This document shows positions 54,348 to 64,000 of a DNA stretch of 64,000 bases, one piece after another. The notes beneath the pieces were generated by a model that worked only from the letters and a program-made list of their open reading frames with translations, made no database searches and was not told where the DNA came from. Source of the stretch: Ceratobasidium sp. AG-K (taxonomy: Eukaryota; Basidiomycota; Agaricomycetes; Cantharellales; Ceratobasidiaceae); contig JAWNGF010000002.1 in NCBI GenBank assembly GCA_037039685.1, forward strand, positions 4,402,001-4,466,000. Direction: 5' to 3'. The position numbers and the translations under genes were made by a program. Numbering within the stretch: position 1 is the first letter of the stretch; every line of letters begins with the position of its first letter.

Positions 54348-54920
54348 AAAAGGGTTGGGTGCAATGGTATTAAGGTGATTTAGAAGGCGGTAATCCTGGT
54401 CAATAGGAATACGCACTTCTGCTGCGAGATGGCAGTATTTGCCCTTGATTTTGTCTTTAAGGGTTTCGATAGTACGCCACTGACGTTTGTTGTTGCTGAT
54501 GAGGTTTTCGACCTTTCGAGTGTGTTTTTCTTGGATTTTAATAAGTTGGTCGCAATTTTTGATCAGGACGCGGGTTTGTTCTTGCAAGCGCTCGACTTCG
54601 ATATTGGTGTCAGCTAGATTTATGCTTTGGACACGATCTTGATCGGCTTGTTGCTTGTTTGTGTTGTCGAGGTTTATTTTGATAAACTCGAGCCTTGAAT
54701 GGAGAGCTTGATAATCGGCTTTGAGTTGATTGTGGTTTTTGTCGTTTCTGGTACGTTCGACCCTTAGATCCTCTGCTTGTTCGACTTGATCTTCTTCTAG
54801 TACTTCAATTCGACTGTTTAATTCGTCGACTTTGGTGTCTAGATTAAGTACGAAGTCTTTTAGTCTAAAGACTGCTTCGCAGAGGCTAAAAAATGCGGGG
54901 AACACTTTTAAGGTTAATTA
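54291..54920 (-). CDS. E leader ORF a (about 204 residues), coiled coil
   Basis: Open frame beginning VFPAFFSLCEAVFRLKDF with long heptad-like stretches (VDELNSRIEVLEEDQVEQ; IEVERLQEQTRVLIKNC). No ATG occurs in the frame, so it may be reached by splicing or a non-ATG start. Near its end the codons AAC CCT TTT CAG form CCCTTTT (54354-54348), another slippery-type heptamer. Not recognised; such leader ORFs are not a usual part of gypsy elements. Confidence 0.5.
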
Positions 54921-55377
54921 GTTAGTTACTAATTAGTTCCTTTTTAGTGCGTACTGATGGAAACGACGAGTAGATGTGGTTCTTGATGGATGAGAGTGTT
55001 AACTTGGGTGGTGCTCCGACCACTTTCCAGTTTTGCTTGAGAGGATCTGGCTTCCCCGAGATGTTGATTTGGATGTGAAGGGTGCTAGACGCTAAGCTTT
55101 TGCTTTATATACTCCTTATCTGATCTTATCAGTTATCAACAGCCTTGGGCGGGCGTGATAGCGACAGTGTATAACAGAATAAGGGTGTATTTAGCTGACT
55201 AAAGCCGCTATGACCCGAAAGAGGATAACGATTGGGTTCACTGACAGCGTATAGCGACGTGGGACTACTGGTCTATATCAAGTATAGCTCTTCGTCTGTT
55301 GTACTATGCCCGTTTTCCCGTGTACGTTCTATCTACTTGGTGGAAAAGCAGGAGCTTCTAGGGCTGATGCTTTTTGG
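54921..55377 (-). other. E untranslated leader
   Basis: No open frame with a clear start. It lies between the primer-binding site and leader ORF a and could contain a splice donor for that ORF. Confidence 0.5.
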
Positions 55378-55389
55378 AAGGCTTGACCT
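55378..55389 (-). promoter_or_regulatory. E primer-binding site, self-priming type
   Basis: On the minus strand AGGTCAAGCCTT begins two bases after the 5' LTR. It is a perfect 12-base complement of AAGGCTTGACCT at 55522-55511, which lies 33 bases after TATATAAA (55555-55548). Same geometry as in A3. Confidence 0.75.
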
Positions 55390-55391
55390 AA

Positions 55392-55805
55392 TGTCCTGAC
55401 TTGGGTCAATTAGGTGTGTAAGAGTAGAGGGGTTCGACTGTAAAAGCCCTAGAACCCAAGGAATAGTGATAGTTAAGAGGATTTGATTTAAACAAGTCCT
55501 AATGGAGAAGAGGTCAAGCCTTGTTGTTAACTGGCTTGACCTCTGGGTTTATATACATGAGGGATCTATGCCACGTCATCATCTATCAGTGTGGGAAAGC
55601 CGAGTACAACCGATGATAAGCGAGATAAGAGACATGACTCAACATTCTGGAAGTTCCGGAAGCATCACCAATATCAAATGGAAAGACAAATACGTCACAT
55701 GATACAAGTTAAGCGCCAGAGGACATTTGTACCAAAAAAGGAAAGTGTTCGGAAAAAAAGATATAAAATCGGAATAAAATGTCTGAGCTTAGTCAGCTCA
55801 TGACA
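55392..55805 (-). repeat. E 5' LTR (right copy)
   Basis: 414 bases from TGTCCTGACTTGG to GCTCATGACA on the plus strand. It contains the minus-strand TATA box (55555-55548) and an inverted repeat AGGTCAAGCC/GGCTTGACCT around the inferred RNA start. Confidence 0.95.
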
Positions 55806-58800
55806 CAAAGGTCCTAGGAAACATCACCAAATGGACAGGTCGCCCTAACAACACAATTACTTTCAAAAACGTTGCTCTAGTCAAAGATAGTCCAGTAAAC
55901 CTTATCTCCCTATCAACATGGACTGATCAATATCCAAAACATATCTTCACAATTCAAGGGGATTACATTTACACAAAATCAACCCCCTCCAATGAAAGTT
56001 TATTTGCTGTCGCCAAGAAGATTGGATACCAGAAATCTGGAAACTCCTGGTACCTTATTGCCACTACCAATATCAAACAAACTGCTATGATCACCTGTTC
56101 TCTTGATGACTGGCACATCATTCTAGGTCACACTTCCTATGAGAACATCATGCACTTACAACGCATTAAGGGAGTAAAGGGCATCAACATCATCAAGGCA
56201 CCAAAAACTTGGCACACCAATTGCATCGGATGTTTACTTGGAAAACAAACAGTGTGCCCATTTGGATGAGCAAAGATGAAAGAAGTCCAAAACATTGGTG
56301 ATCTTATCTATTCCAATGTTTGGGGTCCAGCCTGCACTGAATCCCTCCAAGGCAATCAATATTACATCATTTTTGTCAACGCTGCAAGCCAATATAGCTT
56401 TATTGCTTTTATGAACACCAAGGACCAAGCTGTTGACAAATACATTGTCTTTAGCAAGTGGCTGTTCACTCAGAAGAACCTTGAAATCAAACACATCCAT
56501 TTTGATAATGGAAAAGAACTGATCAACAAGAAGTTGCGAGATTTCTGTGAAAACAAAGGAACTGAGATCACAACAACTGCCCCTTATTCATCACAACAGA
56601 ATGGACCAGCAGAACGTTGCCACAGGACCCTGACTGAACAAGCCCGATCAATGATGCATGCACACAGCAATACCAGGACAAAGCTGTACCTTTGGGAAGA
56701 AGCAATTTCATATGCCAACAAAATCTCAAACAACATGCCAACCTCCATAAATGGAAATTGGAATATCCCCCACAAAATAATGTTTGGAAAAACTGTTGAT
56801 ATGTCTTATTTTCGACTATTTGGTGCAACTTGCCATGTTCTGATCCAACTTAAGGGTCATGACAAATTAGCCGCCAAAACACATACAGCCATCTTCACTG
56901 GCATATCAAACAATACTGGTGGTTCTTGGCGGTACCTGGCACTCCCTGATTGATCAATTCAAGAATCTCAAAACGTCTTCTTTCCCTGGCATTTGCCTTC
57001 CCCTGCAGCTTTAGGAGATGCACCCCCCCTAGGACTCTCTGAGGAGACAGAACCTTCTGATGAATGGATTGAAGTCAAAGCACCGACTGAGGGGGAGATT
57101 GGACCTGAGAAGAAATCCAACACAGAAACAAAGCCGATTTCTCAGCAAAACAACAAGTCCACTTGGCCATTGACTTCCACCCTGACCACTACAAAAGACA
57201 ATGCTTCCAGTCAGAGGGAGCACATTCCAATTCCTGCATCTTCCACAGCTCCACATGTTCCTATGCCACCAGCCTACTCCAAACCCTTGCGCACCCACAC
57301 CACCAAATGTTACACTCGCAGCAATGTGGCGTCAGGTGCAGTATCCAGGGAACATCAAGAATTAATTTCTGATCATGGAATAGCTTGTTCCCAAGAAGTT
57401 AATTGGATCAATGCAATGGAAGAGATCCATGAACGTGTTTTGGCAACAACTCAAGACCCTAACAACGTTGCTTCTTTTGTTTCAACTGACTGTGGTCTGT
57501 CATTTGAAACTGGTACCTTACCCAAACATGTTCTTCTTGCACTTAACTCTATCTACCAATCCTGTAACAACATTGCACCTAATGCCAAAGAATGGTTTCA
57601 ATGTAACCATGGAGCTCTGGCGACTCAGACTATTGGTAACCCTGGCAACATCATCTTTGATGACCTTTCTCCTAGATGGGTTAATGCTATCAATGACCCT
57701 ATCCATGGTGATGCCTGGATTGAAGCCAGCCACTCTGAGTTTAACATGCTTAAACAAGCCAATACATACAACAAAATTGATTGAAATGACATTCCTCCTG
57801 GCAAACAAATTCTTACTTCTGGAATGGTAACCAAACTCAAACTTGATCAAGATGGGAACATTGCAAAGTACAAGGCATGCTGTGTAGTCCATGGCAACTG
57901 TCAAATTCCCAGAAAATTGTACAATGACACCACATCCAACACCCCTTATCTTGATGCCATCAGGATGGTTCTCAATATGGTCGCCCATGCAGATCTTGAT
58001 TGTCATATCATAGACATAACCGGCACTTACATCCATGCCCCAATTGATCGTCCCCTCTATGTCAAATTCCCTGAAGGTTTTGGGAAACATGGACCCACTG
58101 TGATGAAACTCAAGAAAGCCCTTTATGGTGCTCACCAATTTGGTTACCAATGGGAACAATTCCAGAACAAGAAGATTGCAACCCTTGGTTACAAAGAGAA
58201 TCCCATTGATATTTCCATTTTCATCCATAACCAACACGGCATCATTTCCATTCTAGTATGCTATGTTGATGACTTCATGATTGCTTGCACCCCTGGTCAC
58301 ATGCAACAAATCAAAGATGAGATCAAATCGCTTTTCAATTGCCAAGATCTTGGCGAAGCCAAATTGTTCCTAGGGATGCAGATCACTTGCAATTGTCCAA
58401 ACAAGACCCTTACTATTTCCATGGAACAATACATCAAGCAGATTGTTTTGCTTGCAGATCTTAGCAATGCAAAAAAGGCTCATTCCCCAATGTCACACAC
58501 TACCCCAACCCTTGAACCTGCTTGTGAAGTTTGGGACAACTATCCATATGCAACAATGATTGGTTGCATCCTTTGGGTAGCTTGTTGCTGTCGCCCCAAC
58601 ATTACCTTTGTTGTCAACCTTCTAGCCCGATTCACTGCCAAATACAATCAAACTCATGTTGGTGTCCTAAAGCACTGTTTCTGTTACCTCAACAGCATGG
58701 CATCAAAAGGAATCACTTACCATGGACAAGGACCCATTGAAGAAGTCGCCTACACCAACACTTCTTTTGCTTCTGAATATGAGTCATTCTCTGTCTCTGG

Positions 58801-59296
58801 ATGCATTGCTATGCTAGGTGGTGGCCTGATCATGTGGTCTTCCAAGAAACAGAAGACAATCTCGATTTTGACTATGGAAGCCAAATTCCATGCACTTGCC
58901 CATGCCACTCAAGAAGTTCTTTGGCTCTGGCACTTCCTAAACAGCCTTGGAATTGACATTTCCTGTCCAACAACAATTTTAATCAATAATCAGGCCACAA
59001 TCGATTATGTTAACAGCCCCACTCATTGCTCTCATGCCAAACACATTTCTACACGCTATAACTTTGTTTGAGACTATTATCGACAAGGTTTCATTACCCT
59101 TGGCTATATTCCATTGAAAGACAACCTCGCCGATGCATTTACAAAGCCGCTTCCGTATCCACAGCACTGGTACCTTGCTAACTCATATATGGGACTTAAT
59201 CACATATCCTCGAAGATGGCTTTAGGCGATCACTTCCCCTGTGAACAAGAGAATCAAGATCTCCACACCTGCTTCAAGCAAATGTGCATCGAATAA
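55806..59296 (+). pseudogene. Copia Pol 3' half: protease end, integrase, RT, RNase H; four TGA stops
   Basis: In one unbroken phase over 3.5 kb: the pre-integrase zinc region (WHIILGHTSYENIMH; CIGCLLGKQT), integrase core (HFDNGKELINKK; SQQNGPAERCHRT), RT (IAKYKACCVVHG; LVCYVDDFMIAC), and RNase H (TNTSFASEYESFS; LADAFTKPLP). The only breaks are TGA at 56267-56269, 56951-56953, 57782-57784 and 59069-59071; there are no frameshifts. The last replaces an Arg in NFVRDYY, a standard RNase H motif, and all four fit CGA to TGA. The matching left half has no stop. Confidence 0.93.
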
Positions 59297-59320
59297 ATGC
59301 TCTGGCTTGTTGAGGGGGAG

Positions 59321-59581
59321 TATTGAGAATCAAATGGAATCAAATTGAATGTACACATACTACTTACTGAATATGTATGATTGACTGGCTGTATGCTGAC
59401 TGAGAGTACACGTATTTGTGTTACTAATTGTTCTTTCACTCTTGTTCTATGTTCTATGTCCACATGTTTATAAAGTTGACTGCGTATTTGCTATATACAT
59501 CACCCTTGTAGTCCTACTTCCACTGCATGGCTTAGCTAAGAAGCTCATTGAGTGCAAGACGTTCTTGGTAATATCTCAATA
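59321..59581 (+). repeat. Copia 3' LTR (CpG lost)
   Basis: 261 bases after the purine tract TTGAGGGGGAG. Of the 17 CpG sites of the 5' LTR only three survive (at about 59410, 59482 and 59560); 14 are TpG or CpA. Confidence 0.95.
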
Positions 59582-59804
59582 GTTACATTTAACTTCCTAC
59601 ATTGAACATGGCAATCAAACGCTTATCAGATTTTATTTGTCCCTTGTTTGTCTGTATGAGGTGTTGTTCAGGGTGTTCTTTTGGATTAGTGTATTGTACA
59701 AGGTAGCAAGCACTGGCAGTATAGGTATGTGAATATATCTTGAAGATGGAATATTAGTACCTGTTTGCAAGTTGTAGAAATGAAACCTTTTCCTAGTTTC
59801 CATT

Positions 59805-60768
59805 TTAGGCGTGAGTACAACCTGCACCATAGGCTCCAAGTAACCAACTCAGTCTATCTATGGCATCTGAATCCTGCAATAACAACCCCTTCAACACACC
59901 CATTTTGCCCATTTCTACCTGCACACATGCTAAGTCCAAGTCCACTTGCTCTGGGCACCTGTTCAGGCCTAAGGCCAATGCCAGGCCCAAGTTGATTTCA
60001 TAGTCAAGCAAAAACTGGGTTATATGCATGTTGTTATTGCTACAAACACCGCCTCCATCAGTGCTGGAGATGGCTTGAGGTCCAGGTGGGTGGTAGTGTT
60101 TGCGCAAACAGGCACAGAAACTGTGGGTAGCAAACTGGCTGATGAATCCAAAGGGAGTAATCAGCTTAATACCTAGCCAGTGCTGTTGATGTATTGTTAG
60201 GTCTGCCCTGCATATTACAACAGCATACTCACCAAACATGCCCCAGAAAAGTGACCTGCCAAACAGGAATAGATGCAACCCTTCAAGAAGAGCAAAAAGA
60301 CCACCAATCAAGGCTAGAATATCGAAACTGCTTCCAGTGTAGTACCCTTCAGTCACTTCTAATAGGCACTGGCACCAAGGGAAACTCCCCAAAGTCAACC
60401 CTGGGATATCTGAGAAGAAGCAACAAGGAACTTTGGCCAGGCAATGAATCCACTCAAGCATAGCATGAGGTTGTTTGTGGAATTAGAGTCAGTCATTGGA
60501 CCATTGTATACCTGCACTGAGTTGTATTCGTAGTGTCAGAACCCCAACAATCCCAGTACACCAGTTTATAGTCTTGGCCACGAGTGGCTTGCATGCTAAC
60601 TGAACTACATGCAGGACACAAGGCCAGGATATCAAATATCTGTTTCAATGCAAGGTGAAGGATTAGTCCTACTTATGGTGTGATTGACACTATACACCCA
60701 CAGGTATTGAGCTAGTTACAGCATCCCAGAGTGGTGAAGATGTCATAGATTGACAAATAGCATAGTGT
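59805..60768 (-). pseudogene. Broken paralogue of the membrane-protein family, CpG-depleted
   Basis: The minus-strand sequence contains VTEGYYTGSSFDILALIGGL, LFGRSLFWGMFGEY, ITPFGFISQFATHSF and ITQFLLDYEINLG, clearly related to copies 1 and 2. It corresponds to the 3' half of the gene and is cut at 60768 by the D element within the exon with TASQSGED. Additional stops (as in VID-stop) occur. CpG sites kept in copies 1 and 2 are mostly TpG/CpA here. Confidence 0.85.
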
Positions 60769-61264
60769 TGTCGTGACCCAAGGCCCCTCCTATGGACTTC
60801 ATCTTCTGGCTGCTTGTCTTGTGTCTCCTTTGTTCCACCCTCCTATGCACACATTTCCTTTGTGTCTGTTTCCTTTGTGCTTGCACAGCCTTAAGCTGCT
60901 TCTTTTCTCTTTTGTCTTGCAACTTCCTTCCTCAGCAAGTCATGTTCCTTTATAGGACATGACTCATAGAGCTTTCTGATTGGATAGTTTGTATGACTTG
61001 TTTCTTGGCATGAGTATGACTCATGCCTTTTCCTGAATATATAATGAGGCAACAACAAGCATGGTATCCCCATCTTGTTTTGCCTTGTCATTTCCCCAAC
61101 AAACAGTCTTCCACTGGGTTTCCCTCAGGGTTACCTTGGATCCTCAGGTCTTAGTGCTGTTCACAGTCTATAGTTCACAGTTCTTCAGGTGCCAAGTCTC
61201 TCTAAGTCTTGACTTGCGCACATACAGTTACAGTTGGCAACCATCATAGTGTTGGGTTGTGACA
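60769..61264 (+). repeat. D 5' LTR
   Basis: 496 bases, TGTCGTGACC to GGTTGTGACA, TATATAAT at 61038. Two bases beyond the end is the primer-binding site GCAAAACAAGAT (61267-61278), a 12 of 12 complement of ATCTTGTTTTGC at 61072-61083, 34 bases after the TATA. Confidence 0.9.
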
Positions 61265-61469
61265 TTGCAAAACAAGATTATTCCACAAGGAAAATAGTCG
61301 CAAGTCATCATAGCACCCTCAAAGGTCTCATGGCAACTTGGGCAACCACTAGTCTTTGCGTTCCCACACACTCAGACAGCACATCAAATTTTTGAACCTT
61401 ATTTTTTCGGCAATTGATATCTACTTGATGTCAGGCTCATCCAAAGAATAGTATTACAAAGGCGAATCC

Positions 61470-63139
61470 ATGGCTTTGCAAGAATCAAGAAGGAATCCAC
61501 CCCAAATGGCTCAGCCCACAGAAGGATGGACCAATCCCTTAAGACCAAGAGAAAGAACTACAAGACCAGATCCAATGGCAACTCCAGCCATGGGATCAAT
61601 AAATCTTCCTGAACTCACAATGGCGGATTTAGAAGGATCTGGACCAGGACAGCAAGGAGACAAGACACTAGAACAGATCATAGGAATACCAGTGGCCCAG
61701 GAAACCATCACAACACCAGCACAAATGCAAGAAGCCTTCAACCATACAATGGGTTGCTTAGTACATGTACTTGATGCATCTTTTCTTCAAATTTGACAAG
61801 ATATGAGGGAAACAGGGGAAGACGTTTGAACCTTACAAACAGGTGTCTATCACCTTCAAGAAACAGGAGCCACAAAAGGCGACATTCATGCACAAAACAA
61901 AGAAATAGAGCAAATTCTAAACGTTGTAAATAGTATTGCAAAAATGCTGGAACCAAAGGAGGAAGAAGACACTGAACAAGGCACACATGGTGAAGAATCT
62001 ACAACACCTAGAACCTCCAGGATTACAGCACCTGCCCCAGAAACTCCAAAAAAGACAACAACTTTTCCCCTTGAAGAATACCAGTACCTAGAATCAGATC
62101 AAGAAAGTGTCAGGACAGGAGAAGCAGGGTCTGGAGGATCAACCAGGACAATCAGGTGAAAAATGCAAACCCCTGCAAAGGAAGAAAAGAAGCCCAACAC
62201 AACTTGCAGCAGACATTTCAGTATCTATGCAGATATAGCAAATGATGTCACCAAAAGCAAGGATCAATTGACAATTGTCAAAAAAACAGAAGCATACAAT
62301 GGAAAAAGAGGAACAGAAGCCAATTGATTCATTACTTTGATGGAAGCATACTTCAACATCCATGGTCAGATCTTTAATAACAATCAAAAGAAGATTACTA
62401 CCTTCCTCAGCAGCATGGAACATGAGGCAGCAAAAGCATGGGCTTTCAATCATCTCAAAAGGATTAACAAAAACCCTTCCTATACCAGCGATACCAATGC
62501 AATCTACTCCTGGTCAAACATGAGGGAGGATTTTCTCCTTAACTTCAGCAATCCAATGGCAAAGGAACAGGGTTCCAGGAAACTCATGACAATCCAAATG
62601 AAGGGCCCTATTGACAATGCTCTCACTTCCTACATCACAGAGTTCAGAAGCCATAAAGCCCTTACCAATATTGGAGATGCTGCATACAAGGAGGCCTTCA
62701 AACGAGGGCTGGCCCCAGAATTACTGGCAGAACTAGACACCCTATCCCTGATGAGTGACAATGTTGGAAACCTAAATTTTGAAGGACTTGTGACAGCAAC
62801 CATCAAAGTGGACCAAATGCTCAAAGCAAAATGAGGGTATAGATCTACATATATCAGAGCATATGGAGGAAGCAATCAAATCAGGCAAAACAATAAAGGG
62901 CAAACAAGTTGAAATGGAAAAACTCAAGGCAAGAAACCAAAATTAGTCCCTGAAGAAACCAAGAAGCATTGTCACCAGGAGGGAGCCTGCATCAAATGCG
63001 GATCAAAGGAGCACTTTGTGCAACAGTGCAAAAATGGATGGAAGGACCTAGACATCCCATCTATCAAACGGAATGAGAAGGCCAAGGCAGGAGACCTGGA
63101 AGAAACTAGTGACAGTGAAAAGGAGTTGGGAAAAGTTTA
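61470..63139 (+). pseudogene. D gag, broken
   Basis: ATG 61470 (MALQESRRNPPQ) opens a frame that meets TGA at 61794-61796 and further stops, but the order of a gag is clear. It has a Pro-rich N-terminus, coiled-coil-like middle, capsid region (MMEAYFNIHGQIFNNNQKK; WSNMREDFLLNFSNP; YITEFRSHKALTNIG) and zinc knuckle (CIKCGSKEHFVQQC, near 63000). It ends ELGKV-TAG at 63137-63139. Confidence 0.88.
63128..63134 (+). other. Candidate -1 frameshift heptamer GGGAAAA (D gag-pol)
   Basis: Codons TTG GGA AAA GTT TAG put G GGA AAA two codons before the gag stop. The -1 frame continues through MSDATQIPLILRKQM into the protease. Confidence 0.72.
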
Positions 63140-64000
63140 GGCTGCTCTGCTTCCATGTCAGATGCTACCCAGATACCCTTGATCTTGAGGAAACAAATGT
63201 ACTATAGAGCAACAAATGAATCTCCACTTGTCTCAACTCAGATCAAGGGAATCATGGATCCCACTCCCACACTTATTGATTCCGGATCAACAAAGAACTT
63301 TATCAACATCACCTTCTGCCAAAAAAACTCCATTCCCCTTATCAAATTACCTAAAGCAAGAGAAGTGATAGGAATCAATGGAAAAAAGCTACCATCAGTA
63401 GTTTGGTACAAGGTGCACCTCACCTTCAAGATCTTGGGAAAAAGTTTCACACAATAATGCTATGTTATGCCAACTGGAGATTCCCCCCTAATTCTAGGAA
63501 TGACATGGCTATCAGAAGCCAACCCTGAAATAAACTGGGAAACAAAGGAAATTACTTGGTGAAGGGAACCCATCAAAGCAAAAGCAGCACATTTACCTGA
63601 AATACCAGAAGAGTTCCAAGACTTCAAAAAGGTTTTCAGTGAGGAACTTTTTAAGGAATTACCACCACACAGGGAATGGGATTGCAAAATCAATTTTAGG
63701 CCAGATACAGAACTACCTAAACCAGCACAAACTTATCCACTTTCTCCAATGGAAACATGGGTCCTTAGGAAACATATAGAGGAGGAACTAGCAGTGGGCA
63801 AGATTGTACCAAGCAAATCACCCATTGTGTCACCAGCTTTCTTTGTTAAGAAGCATCAAGACAAAAACGCTGAACCTATGACACCAGAAGAACTTTTGCA
63901 ACTAGTAGTTGACCTCAGAGGAGTCAATAAGATCACTATACCTGATCAATTCCCTCTACCACTACAGGAAGACCTTCTGGAAAAATTAAAGGAAGCTAAA
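63135..64000 (+). pseudogene. D pol, protease and RT start, broken
   Basis: The frame reads MYYRATNESPLV, protease LIDSGSTKNFIN and LILGMTWLSEANPEINW, then the RT beginning (LPKPAQTYPLSP; IVPSKSPIVSPAFFVKK; LVVDLRGVNKIT). A TAA at 63456 and a TGA at about 63560 (Trp in family A) break it. It is cut by the window end before the YxDD motif. Confidence 0.88.

Larger units (their letters stand above)
48859..55805 (-). mobile_element. E: full-length Ty3/gypsy chromovirus, reverse orientation
   Basis: 6947 bases with 414-base LTRs (48859-49272, 55392-55805) and CAAAG target copies (48854-48858, 55806-55810), inserted into copia protease. On the minus strand the order is 5' LTR, primer site, leader with two extra ORFs, gag, pol with chromodomain, purine tract (AGGCAGGGGTAA), 3' LTR. 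The LTRs differ at about six positions, four of them CpG in the left copy and TpG/CpA in the right. Frames are open throughout, but the protease active site is altered. Confidence 0.96.
46599..59581 (+). mobile_element. Ty1/copia retrotransposon, split by an E-family gypsy element
   Basis: Two 261-base LTRs (46599-46859, 59321-59581) with terminal inverted repeats TATTGAG/CTCAATA are flanked by perfect GTTAC copies (46594-46598, 59582-59586), so this is one insertion. Inside, gag-protease lies at 46909-48858 and integrase-RT-RNase H at 55806-59296. The E element and its CAAAG duplication lie between. The left part has no stops; the right part has four, all TGA. The LTRs differ at about 16 positions, 14 of them CpG in the left copy and TpG or CpA in the right. 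Confidence 0.96.
60769..64000 (+). mobile_element. D: Ty3/gypsy element, 5' part, runs off the window
   Basis: 5' LTR (60769-61264), primer site, gag, -1 frameshift heptamer, protease and the beginning of RT are present. Stops throughout show it is inactive. The pre-LTR flank is AGTGT (60764-60768); the right end is not in the window. Gag and pol are close to family A (YYRATNESPLV; LIDSGSTKNF). Confidence 0.93.

Noticed and set aside
46594..59586. The copia LTR difference explained by recombination between two different elements
   Set aside because: Both outer flanks carry the same GTTAC duplication and the differences are almost only CpG transitions in one direction, as expected from mutation of one insertion.

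Overview
The window reads as nuclear DNA of a filamentous basidiomycete, most likely a Rhizoctonia-like member of the Ceratobasidiaceae. This is an inference from three things: genes with many GT-AG introns of about 50-60 bases, a NACHT-WD40 gene of the HET-E type, and Ty3/gypsy chromovirus and Ty1/copia retrotransposons. No tRNA, rRNA or CRISPR array was seen.

Positions 1-24300 are a nested stack of transposons. I name the Ty3/gypsy LTR families A to E. The stack holds a 3' fragment of an A element (A1, 1-2327) abutting a reverse-strand B element (B1, 2328-7900). B1 is itself split by a solo A LTR and abuts a Tc1-type DNA transposon (7901-9151). The Tc1 copy sits in the TATA box of an A LTR, which lies in the gag of a reverse A element (A2). 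The LTR of A2 is split by a complete young A element (A3, 10062-17285, target duplication GACAT). A2 sits in the gag of a second B element, B in the gag of a C element, and C in an older forward element that also carries a solo C LTR containing a solo B LTR. Most copies are broken by stops; A3 has intact gag and pol.

Positions 24300-46600 hold host genes: a 3'-flanking long inverted repeat, a peroxisomal acyl-CoA oxidase-like gene (minus), a NACHT-WD40 NLR-like gene with about 15 near-identical 129-base WD repeats (plus), a Gly-rich membrane-anchored protein (plus), an unrecognised multi-exon gene (minus), and a tandem family of multi-pass membrane proteins (two long copies and one broken copy, minus).

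Positions 46599-59581 are one Ty1/copia element (target duplication GTTAC), split by a full-length reverse E element (48859-55805, target duplication CAAAG). Right of it lie another broken copy of the membrane-protein family (59805-60768) and a D element running off the window (60769-64000).

Five themes connect the elements. (1) The four gypsy families with a visible gag-pol junction share a GGGAAAA heptamer in the phase expected for -1 frameshifting. (2) Families A to E all carry a primer-binding site complementary to the predicted 5' end of their own RNA, as in Tf1 self-priming, while copia instead matches the anticodon arm of initiator tRNA-Met. (3) An accessory ORF lies between pol and the 3' LTR in family A, with a relative in another family. 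(4) The E element has two extra ORFs upstream of gag joined by a second possible slippery site. (5) CpG sites are selectively destroyed on the outer flanks but kept in the central gene region. Paired repeats that were identical at birth (copia LTRs, E LTRs, inverted-repeat arms) show the change within single insertions, so the window carries both edges of a CpG-mutation, and perhaps methylation, domain.
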